Shown: positions 26,601-33,612 of the stretch, in pieces
How the letters are laid out: each line of letters begins with the position of its first letter
Position numbering within the stretch: the first letter of the stretch is position 1
Assembly: GCA_009843525.1 (NCBI GenBank)
Contig: VYDH01000038.1
Span: forward strand, 1-64,000
Origin: Acidimicrobiales bacterium
GTDB taxonomy: Bacteria; Actinomycetota; Acidimicrobiia; Acidimicrobiales; Poriferisodalaceae
DNA length: 64,000 nt
Reading direction: 5' to 3'
Position numbers and translations under genes: made by a program
The notes under the pieces: generated by a model
The model's input: the letters and a program-made list of their open reading frames with translations, nothing else
Databases searched by the model: none
Told to the model about the DNA's origin: nothing

Positions 26601-27798
26601 GTCCATCTACCCCAAGCACATCTTTGAAGCGCCCATCACCGCAGGCACCTTCACCGAGTTCTGGAACATCGATACCGATCCATCCGAGATCGTCGGCACC
26701 GGCCCCTTCACTATCGGCGAATACACACCCGAGGAGCGCGTCGTCTTCAAGCGCAACCCGCACTACTGGCAGACCGACGCTGACGGCCAGCAGCTGCCGT
26801 ACCTGGACCAGGTGGTGCACATCGTGGTGCCAGATCTGGCATCCGAGCTGGCCTTGTTCCGCGACGGCACCGCGGACTTCCACGGTGTGCTGGGCGAGGA
26901 GTATGCGCTGCTGGAACCGCTGCAGGAAGACGAGAACTTCGCCCTGCATCGCCGGGGCCCTGGCTTCGGCACCACGTTCCTGACCTTCAACCAGAATCCG
27001 CGCTCGAACGACGCAGGCGAGCCGTTCGTCGACCCGGCCAAGCTGCATTGGTTCGGCAACGTCAACTTCCGTCAGGCGGTGGCCCACACGCTCGACAAGG
27101 CGGCCATGATCGACGGCGTCCAGCACGGTTTGGGCTACGAGCAGTGGTCGTCAGTGAGCCCGGCCGCCGGCGACTTCCACAACCCCGATGTGCGTCGCTA
27201 CCCGTACGACATCGACAGGGCGAACGATCTCCTGGATGACCTGGGGTGGATCGACACCGACGGCGACGGCATCCGCGAGGACGATCTCGGCAACCCGATC
27301 TCGTTCACGCTGGTGACCAATAAGGGCAACGCCGTGCGCCAGGCAGCTACAGAGATCATCCGGGACGGAATGGCCGAGGCAGGTCTCGACGTCACCTACG
27401 AGGCGATCGAATTCCGAGACCTGGTGTCGCAGCTCACCACCACCTACGACTGGGAGGCCATGGTCATCGGCTTCACTGGGGGCTCCGATCCCTACAGCGG
27501 CATCGGCTTGTGGCACAGCTCCCAGTCGTTGCATCTGTGGCATCCGTTCCAAGACGAACCCGCTACCGACTGGGAAGCCGAGATCGACCGGCTCTATATC
27601 GAGGCCAGCCAAGAACTCGATCACGACAAGCGAGTCCGGCTCTATCGCGAGGCGCAGGCCATCGCCGCGGCGAACGTGCCCTTGATCTACACCACGCTCG
27701 GCGAACGACTGGGCGCCGTACGCAACGTGTTCGGCAACACCACGCCGACGCTGTATGGCTACTGGGACATTCGCTACCTGTACCGCACTGATCTCTAG
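23626..27798 (+). CDS. secreted LRR / family-5 solute-binding fusion protein
   Basis: 1390 aa from ATG 23626 (GAGGA 7 bp upstream). Residues 1-32 are a Sec signal (AAAISMAVVLALQFAVPAAAS) without a lipobox Cys. Residues ~38-81 form the N-cap common to bacterial plant-type LRR proteins (LFAATGGDTWNRNGLW, PLGQWHGVTTDSDGR). Residues 82-777 are 29 uninterrupted 24-aa repeats, consensus LxxLxLxxNxLxGxIPxxLGxLxx; a 30th, ending in GCIPAEWRY and a Cys, caps them. From ~845 to the end is an OppA/DppA-type SBP_bac_5 domain: AESWERSDDGLRWVFRLRDDV, WHDGTPFTAHDVDFTFNRV, then FRQAVAHTLDKAAMI. No permease or ATPase is adjacent. Likely exported; recognition of peptides or of a host surface is inference. Confidence 0.92.
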   Translation: MIRARRGISTRAAAISMAVVLALQFAVPAAASDHDDERSDRAALEALFAATGGDTWNRNGLWGSAAPLGQWHGVTTDSDGRVVRLELPSNGLSGELPESIGQLTYLRRLDLADNGLHGEIPRGIGGLRSLRELDLQNNRLYRQIPAEIGKLTHLTLLDVKHNALWGRNPAELWQLDTLRVLDMRGNRMSGPLPSELGEMSQLSRLVISDNLFWGEIPAEIGQLGELEWLDVSNNSFSGDIPAEIGDASSLTWFDASDNSLSGEMPDEVGNLSQLITLDLRRNELTGPIPAAIGDLGDLEYLLISENRLSGEIPVDVGRLDELRDLRLGHNQLAGPIPSELGDLDKLRYLRLEGNQLTGEIPAGVGRLGRLKEIRLERNQLSGTIPRRLGELGKLQVLNLSDNRLSGAIPAALADAGNLAELRLDRNLLTGRIPSALGALTQLKYLDLSDNVLYGEIPYALWDLTELRELRLNDNELSGPLKAGVANLAKLSELDLSNNRLSGEMPVAITRLAALRSLRMANNLLTGSIPGSIGKLGRLESLDLSRNSLTGTLPAGLARLARLEHLVVHDNQLSGEIPAELARLDSLVNLDLSRNALTGHVPPELGVLANLERISLSFNDLDGPIPAEFGDLANLRILFLRYNRLSGEIPPELGKLSSLTRLNLWHNELTGPLPAELGNLVKLARLDLDDNQLSGEIPAELGNLVELTEVWLRGNELTGEIPGELGNLTKLRRIYLDGNQLTGPIPPEFSGLASLRRLWLQGNKLTGSIPPGLGALADLEQVMLGATNKLSGCIPAEWRYADFLADDLGSLGLEYCLDAATAMTRAIVEDLRRNADEFSYEVGTHGGALTLATISEPLTLNLALSNDAGSSNVLGYLFEGLTETSWLDDEVEPLLAESWERSDDGLRWVFRLRDDVRWHDGTPFTAHDVDFTFNRVIYNDDFNASSRGTFEFRYLNDDGEWETSKMTVAALDDHTVEFVLPQPFAPFLRSMGTSIYPKHIFEAPITAGTFTEFWNIDTDPSEIVGTGPFTIGEYTPEERVVFKRNPHYWQTDADGQQLPYLDQVVHIVVPDLASELALFRDGTADFHGVLGEEYALLEPLQEDENFALHRRGPGFGTTFLTFNQNPRSNDAGEPFVDPAKLHWFGNVNFRQAVAHTLDKAAMIDGVQHGLGYEQWSSVSPAAGDFHNPDVRRYPYDIDRANDLLDDLGWIDTDGDGIREDDLGNPISFTLVTNKGNAVRQAATEIIRDGMAEAGLDVTYEAIEFRDLVSQLTTTYDWEAMVIGFTGGSDPYSGIGLWHSSQSLHLWHPFQDEPATDWEAEIDRLYIEASQELDHDKRVRLYREAQAIAAANVPLIYTTLGERLGAVRNVFGNTTPTLYGYWDIRYLYRTDL
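23869..25956 (+). repeat. 29 tandem 72-bp LRR-coding units
   Basis: In-frame 72-bp periodicity coding the 24-aa leucine-rich repeats. Every unit keeps the length exactly; no insertion or deletion breaks the register. Units differ enough in DNA sequence to argue against very recent tandem amplification. Confidence 0.9.
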
Positions 27799-27820
27799 GG
27801 GGCGCTCGCCGGCAGCGCTC

Positions 27821-28648
27821 TCAGATCAGCAGGTTCGCCCGCAGCATCTCCAGCGCCGCTGGGTCGAGTCCGTGGGCAAGCAGGTATCCCACTACGCCGG
27901 ATTGCGGTCCTTCGTCCGTCGTGTTGCCGTTCAGGCTGTCGCGGGCCGCCGCGCCGACGTCACCGAATCGGACATCGAGGTCGGCCAACACTGCGGTCAT
28001 GACGCCGCGTGGAGCGCTCAGAATGGCTCCCACGTCGTCGATGCTGATGCCCATCTTCGCGAACTCCGGTGCTAGCTCAGCCATGCGCTGGTGGGATCGC
28101 AGCTCGTTGGTGAGGCAGTAGTCGTCCAGCACGGTCTCGCGGGCGACACCGAGCGCTTCCAGCAGCAGCGCTGATGCGATGCCGCTGCGGTCCTTGCCGG
28201 CCGTGCAGTGGAACAGCATCGGCAGATGGTCGACGTCGGCGGCAATGGCCACGAGCTGAGCGAACCGCTCGCCGTAGGAGCCGATCATCTGCAGGTACAG
28301 CCCGGCCATGTCGTCTTCACTGACCGACCGCAGCCGGCCCTCGAAGATCTGGTCCACCATGCTGATGTCGCCGTCCACGGTGTCGCCCACCGGCAGCGAG
28401 ATGTGCGAGGTCACCCCGGGCCACAGCCGCGAGCGGTCACGCTCGATCTCGGGTCCGGCACGGAAGTCCACCACCGTGCGGATGCCGCGGCTGCCCAGCT
28501 CGTCGAGATCGTCGTCGGTCAGCGTGCTCAAGCGGTCGGAGCGGAACAGCGCCCCCGGCCGCACGTGGCGGCCGCCCGTTGCGGGATAGCCGCCCAGATC
28601 ACGGCAATTCCTCGCGCCTTCCAGCACAACTACGGCATCTCGACGCAC
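27821..28648 (-). CDS. tyrosine/serine protein phosphatase
   Basis: 275 aa from GTG 28648; the frame is open to 28849 but would overlap the divergent oxidoreductase gene. NCRDLGGYP near the N-terminus, RSDRLSTLTDDD, and the P-loop FHCTAGKDRSG with Cys148 and its Arg. This is the PTP/lipid-phosphatase group typified by mycobacterial PtpB, which can act on phosphotyrosine, phosphoserine or phosphoinositides. No secretion signal. Confidence 0.88.
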   Translation of the reverse strand: MRRDAVVVLEGARNCRDLGGYPATGGRHVRPGALFRSDRLSTLTDDDLDELGSRGIRTVVDFRAGPEIERDRSRLWPGVTSHISLPVGDTVDGDISMVDQIFEGRLRSVSEDDMAGLYLQMIGSYGERFAQLVAIAADVDHLPMLFHCTAGKDRSGIASALLLEALGVARETVLDDYCLTNELRSHQRMAELAPEFAKMGISIDDVGAILSAPRGVMTAVLADLDVRFGDVGAAARDSLNGNTTDEGPQSGVVGYLLAHGLDPAALEMLRANLLI

Positions 28649-28656
28649 GGGCTCGC

Positions 28657-28662
28657 AGGGTA
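28657..28662 (-). promoter_or_regulatory. candidate -10 element
   Basis: TACCCT, 8 nt before GTG 28648; divergent from the element at 28676. Confidence 0.35.
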
Positions 28663-28675
28663 ACGACTTCCCAAG

Positions 28676-28681
28676 TACCGT
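28676..28681 (+). promoter_or_regulatory. candidate -10 element
   Basis: TACCGT, 8 nt before ATG 28690. Confidence 0.35.
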
Positions 28682-28689
28682 CGCCGCCC

Positions 28690-29673
28690 ATGCGTGCAGT
28701 GGTGATACCCGAATACGGCGGCGTCGAGGTCCTGCGGGTGCAGGACGTGCCAGACCCGGTGCCAGGACCCGATGAAGTGCTCGTCGACGTGGCCTGTTCG
28801 GCGATGAATCGCGCCGACCTGCTCCAGCGGATGGGCCTGTACCCAGCACCCGGCCCCAAGCCTGAGTTCGAGATTCCCGGCCTGGAGTTCGCCGGCATCA
28901 TCGCCGCGCTCGGCGAGCGCGTCATGGGCTGGTCGGTGGGTGACGAAGTCATGGGCATCGTGTCGGGCGGGGCGAAAGCCGAGCAGGTCGTGACCCATGA
29001 GCGCATGCTGCAGTGCGTCCCCTCCGGGGTCGAGCTGCGCGACGCCGCAGCCATTCCGGAAGTGTTCATGACAGCCCACGATGCCCTGGTGACCCAGGGC
29101 GGGCTGACCTCGGGCGGCTGCGCGCTAGTGCACGCCGGCGCGTCGGGCGTGGGCACCGCCGCCATCCAGATTGCCAAGGCCATCGGCGCCCGCATTGCGG
29201 TCACCTGCTCGACGTCGAAGGTGGCGGCCTGCACCGATCTCGGCGCCGACCTCGTCATCGACTACACCGCGACCGACTTCGCCGATGAGATCGCAGCCTG
29301 GACGGGCCGCCAGGGCGTGGACGTGGTGCTCGACGTGATCGGCGGCGACTACCTGGCCCGCAACATTGCCTCGGTGCGCGTCCAGGGACGCATCATCCAA
29401 GTCGGCGTGATGGGCGAGCCGAAAGCGACCTTCGCGCTCGGCGCGCTGCTGCCCAAGCGGGCGGCGCTCATCGGGACCGTGCTGCGTTCACGGCCCATCG
29501 AGCAGAAGATCGACGCAAATCAGCGATTCTGCGCCGAACTGCTCCCTCGCTTCGACGACGGATCGCTGCGGCCGATCATCGACTCGCGCTTCGCGCTCGA
29601 CGACATCGCCGAGGCGCACACCTACATGGCCACCAACGCCAACATCGGCAAGATCCTGCTGGACATCGCCTAG
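28690..29673 (+). CDS. NAD(P)H quinone oxidoreductase (PIG3-like MDR)
   Basis: 327 aa. Medium-chain reductase without zinc ligands: MNRADLLQRMGLYP near the N-terminus (the QOR/PIG3 motif), then cofactor loop HAGASGVGTAAIQIAKAIGA and VVLDVIGGDYLARN. Reduces quinones or enoyl compounds with NADPH in the cytoplasm. The start ATG 28690 lies 41 bp from the divergent phosphatase start. Confidence 0.92.
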   Translation: MRAVVIPEYGGVEVLRVQDVPDPVPGPDEVLVDVACSAMNRADLLQRMGLYPAPGPKPEFEIPGLEFAGIIAALGERVMGWSVGDEVMGIVSGGAKAEQVVTHERMLQCVPSGVELRDAAAIPEVFMTAHDALVTQGGLTSGGCALVHAGASGVGTAAIQIAKAIGARIAVTCSTSKVAACTDLGADLVIDYTATDFADEIAAWTGRQGVDVVLDVIGGDYLARNIASVRVQGRIIQVGVMGEPKATFALGALLPKRAALIGTVLRSRPIEQKIDANQRFCAELLPRFDDGSLRPIIDSRFALDDIAEAHTYMATNANIGKILLDIA

Positions 29674-29721
29674 CAACCCGAGCCAGCACCGCTGTTACAG
29701 CGCCCAGCGGCGCAGAGACGA

Positions 29722-30993
29722 CTAGCGGTTCTCGATGGGCACGTAGTCGCGCTGGTCGGGCCCGGTGTACTTCTGGCGGGGCCGGTAGATCTTCTGCTCG
29801 GGGTCGCCGAGCATCTCCACCCAGTGCGCCAGCCAGCCCGGCGTCCGCCCGATGGCGAACAGCACCGTGAACATGTCGAGCGGGAAGCCCATCGCCTCGT
29901 AGATGAGCCCGGAGTAGAAGTCGACGTTCGGGTACAGGCGGCGATCCTTGAAGTAAGAGTCGCTGAGCGCCACCTCTTCGAGCTTCATGGCGATGTCGAG
30001 CAGCGGATTCAGGCCGGTCACCTTGAACACCGCATCAGCGGTTTCCTTGATGATCTTGGCCCGCGGGTCGTAGTTCTTGTACACCCGGTGCCCGAAGCCC
30101 TGCAGCAGCACATCGCCGGACTTGGCCCGCTCCACGTACGCAGCCACATTGTCGAAGCTGCCGATCTCGTGCAGCATCCGGATGACCTGCTCGTTGGCGC
30201 CCCCGTGCAGCGGCCCATACAGCCCGCAGGTGGCTGCTGCCACCGCTGAGTACGGATCGGCCCGGCTGGATCCGACCGTGCGCATCGTGGTGGTGGAGCA
30301 GTTCTGCTCGTGGTCGGCATGCAGGATGAACAGCACGTCGAGGGCGCGCGTCAGCGTGGGGTCGGGCACGTAGTCGGGGTCGGCCACGCTCCACATCATC
30401 CGCAGGAAGTTGCCGGTGTAGGTGAGGTGGTTGACCGGGTACTCATACGGCAGGCCCATCCGGTTGCGGTAGGTGAACGCCGCCATCGTGGGCATCTTGG
30501 CCATCAGCCGGATGATCTGGACCAGCCGTGTGTAGGGATCGTCGATGTCCTTGGCTTCTGGGTAGAAGGTGGACAGAGCGGCGATGGTGGAGACCAGCGT
30601 GCCCATCGGGTGGGCGTCGTAGCGGAAGCCCTTGATGAAGCGCGTGATGTCCTCGTGCACATAGGTGTGGAACGTGATGTGGTGGATCCACTCGGCCGCC
30701 TCGGCCTCGGTGGGCAGTTCGCCGTGGATCAGCAGGTAGGCCACCTCGAGGAAGCTGGACTGCTCGGCGAGCTGCTCGATGGGGTAGCCGCGGTAGCGCA
30801 GGATCCCCTCGTTGCCATCTATCTCGGTGATCTTCGAATCGCAGTTGGCCGTGGAGAGGTAGGCGGGGTCGTAGAACCACAGGCCACGGTCCAGCTCGCG
30901 CAGTGCGGCGGCCGAGATGGTGCCGTCGACGACGGGGACGGTCACCGATTCTCCCGTGCGGTTGTCGGTGATCGTGAAGCTGTCGTCTGCCAT
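29722..30993 (-). CDS. gltA: citrate synthase
   Basis: 423 aa, full length for the hexameric bacterial type. Catalytic regions: ILHADHEQNCSTTTMR, GPLHGGANEQVIRML, GFGHRVYKNYDPRA and the final VLFAIGRTPGWLAHW with Arg. Condenses oxaloacetate and acetyl-CoA. AAGGGGG lies 5 nt before the ATG. It is 63 bp downstream of the carboxyltransferase gene. Confidence 0.97.
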   Translation of the reverse strand: MADDSFTITDNRTGESVTVPVVDGTISAAALRELDRGLWFYDPAYLSTANCDSKITEIDGNEGILRYRGYPIEQLAEQSSFLEVAYLLIHGELPTEAEAAEWIHHITFHTYVHEDITRFIKGFRYDAHPMGTLVSTIAALSTFYPEAKDIDDPYTRLVQIIRLMAKMPTMAAFTYRNRMGLPYEYPVNHLTYTGNFLRMMWSVADPDYVPDPTLTRALDVLFILHADHEQNCSTTTMRTVGSSRADPYSAVAAATCGLYGPLHGGANEQVIRMLHEIGSFDNVAAYVERAKSGDVLLQGFGHRVYKNYDPRAKIIKETADAVFKVTGLNPLLDIAMKLEEVALSDSYFKDRRLYPNVDFYSGLIYEAMGFPLDMFTVLFAIGRTPGWLAHWVEMLGDPEQKIYRPRQKYTGPDQRDYVPIENR

Positions 30994-31056
30994 CAGTCCC
31001 CCTTGTTCGCGCCGCCGAATGTACCCAATATGTCGCTCCGCCGCGAATCCGAGGGC

Positions 31057-32403
31057 CTAGAGGGGGGCGTTGTCGTGGCGGCGCTGGCGCAGCCGTTCGC
31101 GCTTGGTGGCCAGCATGCCGAGCGTGTCGATGAGCTCGCGGCGCGTGTCGGCGGGGTCGATGACACTGTCGACGTAGCCGCGTTCGGCGGCGACGTAGGG
31201 ATTCAGGTACGTGTCCTCGTAGTCGGTGACGTAATCGGCGATTTCGTCGTCATCGGCGCCGCGGCGGAGGATCTGCGCCGCCTGTGATGCACCCATCACC
31301 GCCAGCTCGGCGCTCGGCCACGCCAGGTACACGTCGTTGCCCATCGTCTTGGAGTCCATGACGATGTAGGCGCCGCCGTAGGACTTGCGCAGCACCACGG
31401 CCACCCGTGGCACCGTGGCGCGGGCATAAGCAAAGGCCAGCTGAGCACCGTGGCGGATCATCCCGCGCCATTCGAGGTCCTTGCCGGGGTAGAAGCCGGG
31501 CGTGTCCACCAAGGTGACCAGCGGCAGGCCGAAGGCATCGCAGAAGTTGACGAAGCGGGCGCCCTTCTGGCTGGCGGCGATATCGAGCGTGCCGGCGATG
31601 CTCATCGGCTGGTTCGCGAGCACGCCCACCGAGTAACCGCCCAGCGTGGCGAAGCCCGTGACGAGGTTCGGCGCCCAACCCGCCCGCAGCTCGGTGAGGC
31701 AGCCCTCGTCGACGAGCTCCATGATGATGTCGCGCACGTCGTAGGCCCCCGTCGGCTGCGACGGCAGCATCTCGCCTGCGGCGGGGGTCAGGCGCTCATG
31801 TGAATCACCAGTCTCGATGCGCGGCGGCAGTTCGTCGCAGTGCGGCGGCAGATAGCTCAGGATCTCGGTGAGCATGTCGAGCACACCCTCGGTGGACGTC
31901 ACGGCAGACGCAGTCCCCGAGGCGCTGGCATGAATCGGGGCACCGCCCAGTTCGTCGGGCCCGATGGCCACGCCGGTCATCTCGCGCACCGGAACGGGGC
32001 CACTCACGAAGGCATAGGCGTCGTCGGACATCACGACGACATCGGACAACCCGATCAGCAGGGCGATGCCCGAGATGGCCTGCCCTGTCACTCCAGCCAA
32101 GACCGGGACCACTCCCGAGCACCGCACGAGCACCCGCGCGGCTTCGCCCCAGCCGTGCAGCGCCGCGACTCCATAGTGCGCGTCGGCGCCGCTGGACGAC
32201 AGCATGAGCACCACCGGCAGGCGCTTTGCAAGCGCCGTCTGCAGGCCTGCGACGATGGTCTCGCTGTCGGCTGGCGACAGGGCCCCGCGCCGGTGAGGGC
32301 TGTCGGCAGAGATGAGCATGGCCGTCCGCTCGCCGAGGGTGGTGATGCCGGCCGTGACATGTCCGCTCGCACCGGCGCGCAGCTGCAGGTCCACTGCCGT
32401 CAA
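31057..32403 (-). CDS. acyl-CoA carboxylase carboxyltransferase subunit
   Basis: 448 aa, shorter at the N-terminus than usual propionyl-CoA carboxylase beta chains (about 510-530). N-half crotonase-like site (VLAGVTGQAISGIALLIGLSDVVVM), C-half FVNFCDAFGLPLVTLVDTPGFYPGKDLEW and RKSYGGAYIVMDSKTMGNDVYLAWPSAELAVMG, the biotin-carboxyl binding regions. The substrate may be propionyl- or another short acyl-CoA; no biotin-carboxylase subunit is adjacent. Its ATG follows the LysR stop by 1 bp, so the two are coupled and the regulator sits in the same operon. Confidence 0.9.
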   Translation of the reverse strand: MTAVDLQLRAGASGHVTAGITTLGERTAMLISADSPHRRGALSPADSETIVAGLQTALAKRLPVVLMLSSSGADAHYGVAALHGWGEAARVLVRCSGVVPVLAGVTGQAISGIALLIGLSDVVVMSDDAYAFVSGPVPVREMTGVAIGPDELGGAPIHASASGTASAVTSTEGVLDMLTEILSYLPPHCDELPPRIETGDSHERLTPAAGEMLPSQPTGAYDVRDIIMELVDEGCLTELRAGWAPNLVTGFATLGGYSVGVLANQPMSIAGTLDIAASQKGARFVNFCDAFGLPLVTLVDTPGFYPGKDLEWRGMIRHGAQLAFAYARATVPRVAVVLRKSYGGAYIVMDSKTMGNDVYLAWPSAELAVMGASQAAQILRRGADDDEIADYVTDYEDTYLNPYVAAERGYVDSVIDPADTRRELIDTLGMLATKRERLRQRRHDNAPL

Positions 32404-32404
32404 T

Positions 32405-33322
32405 CTATGTGGCAGTGACGCCGGGGATGCGACGGGACACGCTGCGGATCACCGAGCGCAGCATGTCGCGGGCCGCGGCCGCCGGCGCCGAGAGCATCCC
32501 GCGGCGACGGATGGCCAGCGCAACCTGGCGAGGCGGCAGATCGGCAACCGTCAGCACGCTCCAGTCGCCCCGGTCGGTCCAGACGGGGATGGAGGTGATG
32601 GGCACGATGGCCGGCCCGTAACCCTGGAACGCGAGGGTGGCGGTGAGCCGGATGCCGTCGAGCTGTGCCATCGTCCGCAACGCCACGCTGCGCCGTGCCG
32701 CAGCCGAATCGATGAGCATGCGCATCACCGAGCCAGGCGGTCCGAGCAGCAGCTCGTGCTGCTCGAGTTCGGCGAAGCTCACCTCACGATCGCCGAGCGC
32801 CGCGAGCGCGTGCCCGGTGGGGGCGATAACCACGAACTCTTCAGCGAACAGCGGTGTGGCCACCAGCTCCTCGTGATCGAGCGGGGCGTTCACCACTGCA
32901 AGATCGAGCTCGCCGCCCTCGAGCAAGCGGGTGAGCGCCAGGGTCGTGGCGTCGACCACCGTGGCGTCGACATCTGGGTGGTGCCGACGCAGTTCGTCGA
33001 GGAAGGGCGGCAGCAGCCAGCGGCCGGGGGTGCCGATGATGCCCAGATGCACATCGCCGGTGACATGCGACGTCATCGACGCCACATCAGCCCGCATGGC
33101 TGCGATCTCGCCGTTGATGCGCTTGGTACGCGCAAGCACCACTTCACCCTCGGGCGTCAACGACCCCGCAGCGCGATCCACGAGCACAGCGCCCAGTTCG
33201 TCCTCCAGCTTTGCGACGTGGCTGGACACGTTCGACTGCACAGTGTGCAGCGCTCGTGCCGCTGCTGAGAACCGGCCGTGTGCAGCAACCGCAGCCAGAG
33301 CGTCGAGGTACTTCAGGTCCAT
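32405..33322 (-). CDS. LysR-family transcriptional regulator
   Basis: 305 aa. N-terminal winged helix (MDLKYLDALAAVAAHGRFSAAARALHTVQSNVSSHVAKLEDELG), then a periplasmic-binding-like effector domain (GDVHLGIIGTPGRWLLPPFLDELRRHHPDV). It is cotranscribed with the carboxyltransferase rather than divergent from its target, which is less usual. A T-N11-A dyad lies 30 bp upstream, so autoregulation of the regulator-carboxyltransferase pair is likely. Confidence 0.93.
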   Translation of the reverse strand: MDLKYLDALAAVAAHGRFSAAARALHTVQSNVSSHVAKLEDELGAVLVDRAAGSLTPEGEVVLARTKRINGEIAAMRADVASMTSHVTGDVHLGIIGTPGRWLLPPFLDELRRHHPDVDATVVDATTLALTRLLEGGELDLAVVNAPLDHEELVATPLFAEEFVVIAPTGHALAALGDREVSFAELEQHELLLGPPGSVMRMLIDSAAARRSVALRTMAQLDGIRLTATLAFQGYGPAIVPITSIPVWTDRGDWSVLTVADLPPRQVALAIRRRGMLSAPAAAARDMLRSVIRSVSRRIPGVTAT

Positions 33323-33328
33323 GCGGCC

Positions 33329-33334
33329 ACGCTA
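33329..33334 (-). promoter_or_regulatory. candidate -10 element
   Basis: TAGCGT, 6 nt before ATG 33322. Confidence 0.5.
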
Positions 33335-33351
33335 GCGCCCGATTGCCGTCC

Positions 33352-33366
33352 ATCTCCAAAAGAGAT
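33352..33366. promoter_or_regulatory. candidate LysR-type operator
   Basis: ATCTC-CAAAA-GAGAT; the inner part reads T-N11-A, the classical LysR half-site dyad. It lies about 25 bp upstream of the -10 element, where a bound regulator would cover the -35 region. Confidence 0.5.
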
Positions 33367-33564
33367 TGAAACTATCTGCGCTAACTGCTGGCCCGATAAT
33401 AAGACCCGGGGTAATTTGCTCGTGAGCGGTTACCCCACACCGCTCCACATATCGCACCGCCGCACGGTGTCCCCCCACCCAGGCGGGCGAGTGCCGGATC
33501 GGAAGCCCCCGCTCCGACCGGCGATAGGTCGAAAGCGTCCCCCACGCCCAGCGACCTCAGCGAA

Positions 33565-33593
33565 GAAGCCGGCCCTCCCCCCGGGCCGGCTTC
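33565..33593. terminator. GC-rich terminator hairpin after aconitase
   Basis: Perfect 11-bp stem GAAGCCGGCCC / GGGCCGGCTTC with a 7-nt loop, about 20 bp after the aconitase stop. Without a U-tract, as often in actinobacteria. The rest of the 290-bp gap (33323-33612) holds the LysR promoter region and nothing else I recognise. Confidence 0.6.
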
Positions 33594-33612
33594 CTCGCGT
33601 TCACAGGCCCGG

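Noticed and set aside
24838..27126. 762-codon open frame antisense to the LRR/SBP gene
   Set aside because: It is a mirror of the repeated LRR codons (GAG/CTC-rich), with a period of 24 residues; no ribosome site, and the sense frame has signal peptide and clear domains.
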